Made by a program: the position numbers and the translations under genes. From an uncultured Clostridia bacterium (lineage in GTDB: Bacteria; Bacillota; Clostridia; Christensenellales; Borkfalkiaceae), in contig CAMNIW010000003.1 in NCBI GenBank assembly GCA_946540675.1, positions 1 to 34,013 of the forward strand: DNA of 34,013 bases. The letters run 5' to 3'. A model generated the notes under the pieces. The model saw nothing but the letters and a program-made list of their open reading frames with translations. It was not told the origin of the DNA and ran no database searches. Shown piece by piece: positions 28,767 through 34,013 of the stretch. Position 1 is the first letter of the stretch. Each line of letters opens with the position of its first letter.

Positions 28767-28805
28767 CATATTGCGTAATATGTCAATAGTTTATTGCGCA
28801 ATATG
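28767..28805. promoter_or_regulatory. Paired operator-like inverted repeats CATATT-N4-AATATG
   Basis: catattgcgtaatatg (28767-28782) and tttattgcgcaatatg (28790-28805). Confidence 0.6.
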
Positions 28806-28885
28806 TGAAAATATTTTTGCAATCAAAAAGGACGGCGGGTTTTCCGTCGCCCTGCAAGTTATAGGCAAATTAGAAAATGCTTTAT

Positions 28886-29101
28886 TTACGCCGTTTGTGG
28901 CGTCTGTGATACTACGTTCATTTGACAACCGAAAGTTACAGTATGACAGAAAAGCGGGCGTCCTAATTCCTCGGATCTTTTCTTTACGATCTCGCGTGCT
29001 TTCTTTATGAAATAATATTGTCTTGCGGGTTCTTCCGTTGGTGGTTCTTTCGTCGTGTCTATTCCTGCAAGGATCTTTTCTATATCGTCGTTATAATTCA
29101 T
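28886..29101 (-). CDS. Hypothetical protein
   Basis: 71 aa ORF. Confidence 0.4.
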   Translation of the reverse strand: MNYNDDIEKILAGIDTTKEPPTEEPARQYYFIKKAREIVKKRSEELGRPLFCHTVTFGCQMNVVSQTPQTA

Positions 29102-29305
29102 TGTGGTTTATTTTCCCTTTCTTTTTGTTGTAACGCGTGATATTATATATTATTTTGTGTATTTCGGCAATAAAAAACGAAGCGAACAAAACAAAGTTAA
29201 GCCCGCCCCGCTTTTTCGTGATATGTGATTTATCCTTAAAGACCAAAAGAAATATTGTTTTGCTGCCGGATCTGCAAGGATCACGGCAACGTCTTTCGCC
29301 TGCCA

Positions 29306-29914
29306 TTAAGCAAAGTAAATTGTTGCTTCGCCTGCTCCTACGACAAAGCCTTTATCGGTTTCGATCCAAACTTTGCCGTCCTGCTTCTTTACGTCTTTTA
29401 CGTTTACTTTGTTGTTTTTGTAAACGCTGCCGATCACTTCGCCGCCGATCTTGTCATAAAGTGGCATAACGGCTTTTGCTGCGTATTCCTGCCCCTTTTT
29501 AAAGTCCACGTCCGGCGCGTCTTCTCCTGCTGCCGCGTCTGCGTTATCGTCTGCGTTATCGTCTGCGTTGTCCTGCTGCAAATCTTCGGGGTTTTCTGCG
29601 CCTGCTTCTTCCTCGCTTGGGATCTCGACTTCAACCGCAACGATCGCCGCGATAAGATCTTCTTTGCTCATATCGTGCGCGCCCTTGATCTCTAAATCTT
29701 TCGCAAGGTCTACAAGATCCTTTTTGTTCCATGTTGCCAACTGTTCGGCGTCAAGGTGTCCCGTTTTAGGATCTTCCGGCGGGTTCATGGAGTCGTTGGC
29801 GGGTTCTTCGCCCGCTGCCTGCTGCGCTTCTTCCTGCGCCTGCTGCAATTCGGCTTTCACTTCCTCTTTTGCTGCTGCTTCGATTTCTGCTTCCTTTGTG
29901 GTTTTCTTTGCCAT
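29306..29914 (-). CDS. SAP/HeH-like domain phage protein
   Basis: Start MAKKTTKEAE; LATWNKKDLVDLAKDLEIKGAHDMSKEDLIAAIVAVE helix-extended-helix pattern. Confidence 0.6.
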   Translation of the reverse strand: MAKKTTKEAEIEAAAKEEVKAELQQAQEEAQQAAGEEPANDSMNPPEDPKTGHLDAEQLATWNKKDLVDLAKDLEIKGAHDMSKEDLIAAIVAVEVEIPSEEEAGAENPEDLQQDNADDNADDNADAAAGEDAPDVDFKKGQEYAAKAVMPLYDKIGGEVIGSVYKNNKVNVKDVKKQDGKVWIETDKGFVVGAGEATIYFA

Positions 29915-29942
29915 TTTGTAAAACTCCTTTCTTTGATTGATG

Positions 29943-30022
29943 AAAGGCAAGCCGCCCGACTTATCCGTGTAACGTTCGGCGCGCTTTGCTTTCCGAACCG
30001 TCGCGGGCGGGTTCTTGCCTTT
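29943..30022 (-). other. Long structured inverted repeat between endolysin and the next gene
   Basis: aaaggcaag-ccgcccg ... cgggcgg-gtt-cttgccttt (9 + 7 bp) with inner gttcgg/ccgaac stem. Confidence 0.6.
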
Positions 30023-30027
30023 ATTGT

Positions 30028-30741
30028 TTACGCTTTCTTTAAGCGTCCCAACTTCAAAAGATTAAGCATTGTTGTATTTTGCGCCGCCGTTCCCTTGTAA
30101 CCGGAAATTGCGTTTGCTGCTGCAATCTTCGCGCGGTGTGTATAGGTTGTGTCCTTTTCGCCAACCGCTGCAAGGGCGGCAACAATGCTTGTTGTTGATC
30201 CGGCGTAAGTAGGATAATAAGACGATCCGGCGTTTGTCCTTGCCGCTCCTACTGTTACGACGGCGGTATGTCCCTTTGTTTTTGTGACTAAAATATCGCC
30301 CGTGTAAAGTGTCATGCCGGAAGAATAAGAAAGGGCGTTGAAAAGATTTGTCTTTAATAGCAAATTCTTTTCGTTTCCGGTGTTGAAGTTTCCGGCGTCA
30401 ACGCCTGCCGCTTCCCTTACGCACTCACGAACAAGGCTTGAACAATCGCACTCGGTTTTAATCTTTGCGCCCGTTCCGTAAGTGATAACGCCTAAACGTC
30501 CGTTTTGATCGTAACCGATATTTTTATTGTTGCACGCGGTAATCATTGCCGCCGCAATCTTTAAGGCAATATCCGCGCTTTTTGCCCGAAGAATATACCA
30601 CCCTTTAGAATGTATATAAAACTTCTGCTGCGATACTTCGCCGGAATAGTCCGGCGCGCCTGCCTGCTTCTGATCGCCTGCGCTTCCGCCTGCCGCCTTT
30701 CCTCTTTCGTCAATTCGTGCCGATCCGATATAAACCGCCAT
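30028..30741 (-). CDS. Endolysin / peptidoglycan hydrolase (NlpC/P60- or CHAP-like)
   Basis: AKIKTECDCSSLVRECVREAAG...LYTGDILVTKTKGHTAVVTVG (Cys-His arrangement), next to the holin. Confidence 0.75.
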   Translation of the reverse strand: MAVYIGSARIDERGKAAGGSAGDQKQAGAPDYSGEVSQQKFYIHSKGWYILRAKSADIALKIAAAMITACNNKNIGYDQNGRLGVITYGTGAKIKTECDCSSLVRECVREAAGVDAGNFNTGNEKNLLLKTNLFNALSYSSGMTLYTGDILVTKTKGHTAVVTVGAARTNAGSSYYPTYAGSTTSIVAALAAVGEKDTTYTHRAKIAAANAISGYKGTAAQNTTMLNLLKLGRLKKA

Positions 30742-30744
30742 AAA

Positions 30745-31098
30745 TTACACTTCCTTTCTATCTGCTTCGTTTTCTGTTTCCTGCTTGATAGTCGGTTCGA
30801 TCTTCTCGATCTGCTTTGCTAACTGAATAACTTTGTCATAACCAACCATTGAAGCAACCCAAACGGCAACGGTCATAAGAATTAAACAAATAATGTTGTT
30901 GACCGTCCACGGAATACCCATAAGCATATATACGGCAGCCGTTCCCAAACCGCCGATAATAATTGCGTCTGCAAGTGCGACAACGTTTGCCGAATATTCC
31001 TTGCCCGCGTTTGAATACATTTTCTTGATCGCTTCGGTCAAAAGCGCGTTTGCCATTGCCCCGATTGTAAGAATAGTTGCAAATAATGTTACCGTCAT
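30745..31098 (-). CDS. Phage holin
   Basis: 117 aa, several TM segments, adjacent to the endolysin. Confidence 0.75.
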   Translation of the reverse strand: MTVTLFATILTIGAMANALLTEAIKKMYSNAGKEYSANVVALADAIIIGGLGTAAVYMLMGIPWTVNNIICLILMTVAVWVASMVGYDKVIQLAKQIEKIEPTIKQETENEADRKEV

Positions 31099-31114
31099 TT
31101 TGTTATACCCCCTT

Positions 31115-31387
31115 TCATACTTCGTTATTTTCTTCGGGATCTTCCGCCGTAATCGCGTCGGATCTTCCGAATTTCTTTAAGTTTTCCGCTTTTGCTTTCC
31201 AATAATAGAAACCGTGGGACGTTGCCGAAAGCCCGTAAGCCGCCGGAATAAGATATATAAGCGGCGTTGTGTCCTTAATCGCAAATACCGCGACTATTGC
31301 CGCGACGGTACAAATTCCGGTTATTGTGTCCGATACGATCAAAAGGATCTTTGACGTTTCCGGCTTCTTTCTTCTTTTCTTTGTCAT
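31115..31387 (-). CDS. Small membrane protein of the lysis region
   Basis: 90 aa, two hydrophobic segments. Confidence 0.55.
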   Translation of the reverse strand: MTKKRRKKPETSKILLIVSDTITGICTVAAIVAVFAIKDTTPLIYLIPAAYGLSATSHGFYYWKAKAENLKKFGRSDAITAEDPEENNEV

Positions 31388-31390
31388 TTC

Positions 31391-31510
31391 TTAACCCTTT
31401 TCGTTCTTTTGGGCTTCTCCTACTTCTGCAAGTGCGAATATGCCCGCAAGAAGTCCGGCACATAAAAGCCCGAAGCCCATTAAACCTATAATTAAAACCA
31501 AAATAGCCAT
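31391..31510 (-). CDS. Short membrane peptide (39 aa, not in the ORF track)
   Basis: MAILVLIIGLMGFGLLCAGLLAGIFALAEVGEAQKNEKG*. Confidence 0.5.
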   Translation of the reverse strand: MAILVLIIGLMGFGLLCAGLLAGIFALAEVGEAQKNEKG

Positions 31511-31532
31511 ATTCCCCGCCCCCGCTGCCTTG

Positions 31533-31922
31533 TTACTTTGAATTGCTTGTCAAATAATCTTCAAGGTCTGTTTTTGCCCGTTTCAAACTCTCAATATCGT
31601 TACCGTTAATCGAATGGGACAAAAGCGCAAGTAAGGCGCGTTGTGTTACGACGTTCGCTTCTTCGATCTTGTCGATATGCGCCGCGTCGTCAATAAACCT
31701 TTGCGTTATTTTCTGACGCTCTCGGTCGATTTCGTCCTTTACGATCTTCATATCTGTTTCTAATGCGTCCAACCGCTCGTCTTGCTTCCGGTTCGGCTTC
31801 TTTAGGGCGGTAATGCACTTTACAATAACGGCGGTTGCTCCTGCAACGACCGATATTGCCCCGCAAATTGCTAATATAGCGTTTATTATGTCTTGCGGTG
31901 TAAACATAATTGGTTCGTTCAT
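31533..31922 (-). CDS. Membrane/coiled-coil phage protein (possible holin or spanin-like)
   Basis: 129 aa, TM segment followed by coiled coil. Confidence 0.55.
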   Translation of the reverse strand: MNEPIMFTPQDIINAILAICGAISVVAGATAVIVKCITALKKPNRKQDERLDALETDMKIVKDEIDRERQKITQRFIDDAAHIDKIEEANVVTQRALLALLSHSINGNDIESLKRAKTDLEDYLTSNSK

Positions 31923-31952
31923 GTTACGGTTTCCTTTCTGTGTTTCCTTGAT

Positions 31953-33008
31953 TTACTCACATATTACACAATCAAAACGCCCGTTTGTTATTAGTTTCAC
32001 TCGGTCGATTTCTGCCCGTAGTTCCTCGCATAATTTGAACGTGTCGGCGTGTCGCGCGTGTCCGATCCGGCTTTCGATAGAACGGTCGAAAAGTTCTTCG
32101 TCAACTTCTCCGGTTTCAAATGCCCTTAATAATTTCTTGATCCTGCGGGTTGCCTGCTTGCGAAGCGTTATAAACGCCGGAAAGTGTCTATATCCTACGA
32201 AATCAACGCCGTTTTTCGCTGCAAGGATCGTTGTTTTCGGGTTTAATGCTAAATGTAAGCGTTCATTTACAAACTTTTCGATCTTTTCCAAAATCTCGCG
32301 AAGTTCTGCCGGATCTTCGCCCAAAATAATAAAGTCGTCCATATACCGGATATAATAACGGACGCCTAAATCGTGCTTGATGTAATGATCTAATATGTTC
32401 AAATATACGTTTGCGAATAGTTGGGACGTTAGATTTCCGACCGGAATACCTACGCCGTCGGGATAAATGCCGTTGTGGTCTATAATGTGATCTAATATTT
32501 TCAAAACGTCTTTGTCGGATATATAACGCCGGATCTCCGCTTTTAAGATTTCGTGATCTATGCTTTGAAAATAATGGTGTATATCGGCTTTAATTGCGTA
32601 AATCTTCTTTCCCTGCTTTACTTGCATATTGTAAAGCCAACGCGAAAGAATTTTACTTGCTTCGTGTACGCCCTTTTCTTTCCTGCAAGCGTAAGAATGA
32701 AATATAAATCGCTTTTCAAAAATCGGTTCAATGATGTTTACGATCATGTGTTGGATTACTCGATCATAAAACGGCAACGCCATAATAAGGCGTTCTTTTG
32801 GCTCGAATACCTTAAAAACATAATACCGCCCCGCGTGATAAGTGCCGTTTCTAATATCCGCAATCGCTCTTAACAAGTTGATTTCGCGGTCGGCTTCAAA
32901 CCTTAACACTTCGGGACGGTATCTTTTACACTTTCGCGCCTTTTTATACGCCTTGATCGCGTTGTCTATGGTACAAATCGCGTCTAAAATGTGTTTTTCT
33001 GTTTTCAT
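31953..33008 (-). CDS. DGR reverse transcriptase
   Basis: 351 aa. Catalytic YIRYMDDFIILG; GIPVGNLTSQLFANVYLNILDHYIK is the GNxxSQ variant characteristic of DGR RTs. Adjacent to TR and Avd. Confidence 0.96.
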   Translation of the reverse strand: MKTEKHILDAICTIDNAIKAYKKARKCKRYRPEVLRFEADREINLLRAIADIRNGTYHAGRYYVFKVFEPKERLIMALPFYDRVIQHMIVNIIEPIFEKRFIFHSYACRKEKGVHEASKILSRWLYNMQVKQGKKIYAIKADIHHYFQSIDHEILKAEIRRYISDKDVLKILDHIIDHNGIYPDGVGIPVGNLTSQLFANVYLNILDHYIKHDLGVRYYIRYMDDFIILGEDPAELREILEKIEKFVNERLHLALNPKTTILAAKNGVDFVGYRHFPAFITLRKQATRRIKKLLRAFETGEVDEELFDRSIESRIGHARHADTFKLCEELRAEIDRVKLITNGRFDCVICE

Positions 33009-33090
33009 ATTCTTAAAAATTGTCCGTGTCGCGTTTCGCCCTGCGCCGTTTGCTATGGGTTACTTCTCGATCGGTTCTCTTTTATCTTTG

Positions 33091-33106
33091 TCCGGCAGCA
33101 GCCGGA
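33091..33106 (-). other. Hairpin in the TR-RT spacer
   Basis: tccggc-agca-gccgga: 6-bp perfect stem, 4-nt loop. Confidence 0.5.
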
Positions 33107-33212
33107 ACGGGAAGCGTTAAACGCTCTTTACAACCGTCTGACTCATTGTAAAAAGACTTTTACAAAAGCCCTTGCGACGCTTGCGGACAAGACGCCGTCT
33201 AAAAGTTCCAAA

Positions 33213-33340
33213 AGTCACAAACGCACCAAACGCCAATGTTCGCGTTGACGTTCCACGGGTAATTGTTGCAATTCACGGCACGGTCGCCGTCGTGGACGCC
33301 GTTGTTCCAATTCCCGCCGCAAATGAACGCGTGAAGCGCG
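33213..33340 (-). repeat. DGR template repeat (TR)
   Basis: Non-variable counterpart of both VR copies, between the avd-like ORF and RT. Coding read ALHAFICGGNWNNGVHDGDRAVNCNNYPWNVNANIGVWCVCD is rich in AAC/AAT codons, the usual substrate for adenine mutagenesis. Confidence 0.95.
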
Positions 33341-33402
33341 CGGAAATGCAACGCCCGACGATACGGTAATAACGGTTGCCCCAAAGTAAAAGGGCGGTCG
33401 CT

Positions 33403-33828
33403 TTACGCTCCGCCCTGCTTTTTCTCCTTTGCTTCTTTGATAAGTCCGCCGATTAAAGCCCCGATAATCGCGACTTGTGAAGCGCAATAAAACAAAACGT
33501 CTTCGTTTATCGCTGAATATTTAAGGTCGTAAGCAAGTCGTAATTTACGCATAAGCCGTCGTTTTGCACGATCCGCCGTGTAAAGGTGTGAAATAACTTT
33601 TGTTATTTCGTATTGCTCTATTTCGTCCAATATAAGGTCGATTGCTTCGCGGATCTCTTGTTGCAACGTAAACTTTTCGTAATGTGGTAACTTCTTCATT
33701 TTATCGTGAAGATATACGCTAAAATCATACGCCGCTTGATGTGCTTTTGTATGTGTATAGTCTGCCTTTGTATCTAATACGACTTGCGGCACGCTATATT
33801 TTGCTTCGTATTCTTTCGCGTTTTCCAT
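33403..33828 (-). CDS. avd: Avd-like DGR accessory variability determinant (helical-bundle protein)
   Basis: 141 aa, strongly helical. Motif LPHYEKFTLQQEIREAIDLILDEI is typical of Avd/four-helix-bundle proteins. Lies between the target gene 3' end and the TR. Confidence 0.8.
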   Translation of the reverse strand: MENAKEYEAKYSVPQVVLDTKADYTHTKAHQAAYDFSVYLHDKMKKLPHYEKFTLQQEIREAIDLILDEIEQYEITKVISHLYTADRAKRRLMRKLRLAYDLKYSAINEDVLFYCASQVAIIGALIGGLIKEAKEKKQGGA

Positions 33829-33864
33829 TTACGCCGCCTTGCCTTTCTTTAATCTTTGGAATAT

Positions 33865-33889
33865 AGGCGGTCGGCTTTCGCCGCCGCCT
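33865..33889 (-). promoter_or_regulatory. Hairpin/cruciform downstream of the VR (candidate DGR target-recognition structure)
   Basis: Coding strand AGGCGG-CGGC-GAAA-GCCG-A-CCGCCT: 6 bp + 4 bp stem, one bulge, GAAA loop, 15 nt past the VR 3' end. No U-tract follows. Confidence 0.7.
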
Positions 33890-33903
33890 TTCTGCTTACT
33901 GTG

Positions 33904-34013
33904 AGTCACAAACGCACCAAACGCCAACGGCCGCGTCGACGTACGACGGGAAATTGCTGCAACCCACGGCACGGTCGCCGTCGTGGACGCCGTTGTACCA
34001 ATGCCCGCCGCGA
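33904..34013 (-). repeat. DGR variable repeat (VR), right-end copy with the target-gene 3' end (stop TAA at 33896-33898)
   Basis: Aligns to the TR. 11 mismatches at TR T (+) positions plus 2 others (c>g, a>g). Minus-strand frame reads GHWYNGVHDGDRAVGCSNFPSYVDAAVGVWCVCDSQ*. Confidence 0.9.

Noticed and set aside
29091-29306. 71-aa ORF 29091..29306 (MAGERRCRDPCRSGSK...)
   Set aside because: No convincing start region or family resemblance; spans an AT-rich intergenic stretch and is treated as non-coding.
31953-33008. RT as a retron or group II intron RT
   Set aside because: GNxxSQ motif, adjacent Avd and A-mutated TR/VR pair identify a DGR; no msr/msd-like RNA or intron maturase domain seen.
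33865-33889. VR-downstream hairpin as an ordinary intrinsic terminator
   Set aside because: No U-tract follows on the coding strand; GAAA loop and spacing fit the DGR cruciform better, though termination is not excluded.
1-34013. CRISPR array, tRNA or rRNA genes
   Set aside because: No regularly spaced direct repeats with spacers, and no cloverleaf-like or rRNA-like segments recognised.
33906-34013. Window ends as a simple exact terminal redundancy
   Set aside because: The overlap is not identical; differences are concentrated at TR-adenine positions, so allelic VR diversity is the better explanation.

Overview
The window looks like a near-complete siphovirus / temperate phage genome of about 33.9 kb from a probable Firmicutes host. 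Almost all genes are on the minus strand: terminase, portal, ClpP-like protease, HK97-type capsid, head-tail connectors, major tail protein, tail chaperones, tape measure and tail/baseplate genes, plus lysis genes, a HUH-type Rep and small early genes. Only a three-gene block (XRE repressor, unknown protein, large serine recombinase) is on the plus strand. The main system is a diversity-generating retroelement (DGR). It comprises a DGR-type reverse transcriptase (31953-33008), a 126-nt template repeat (33215-33340), an Avd-like accessory protein (33403-33828), and a C-type-lectin/FGE-like target protein whose variable repeat lies on both window ends (1-126 and 33906-34013). The ORF track misses the target gene because it runs off the window edge. 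In frame it reads from 1103 down to 1 and, if the genome is circular, finishes at a stop at 33896. All 13 TR/VR differences in the left copy, and 11 of 13 in the right copy, fall at TR adenines (coding strand). The two ends are best explained as two diversified alleles of one VR in a circular genome. Downstream of the VR is a hairpin with a GAAA loop resembling the cruciform known from BPP-1. Other observations: a strand-polarised octamer repeat, two operator-like palindrome families, a poly-G frameshift in a Dam-like methyltransferase, a -1 slippery site in the tail chaperones, and a ~45-bp duplication shared by the RT 3' end and a terminator in the structural cluster. All calls are from reading the sequence; no searches were run.
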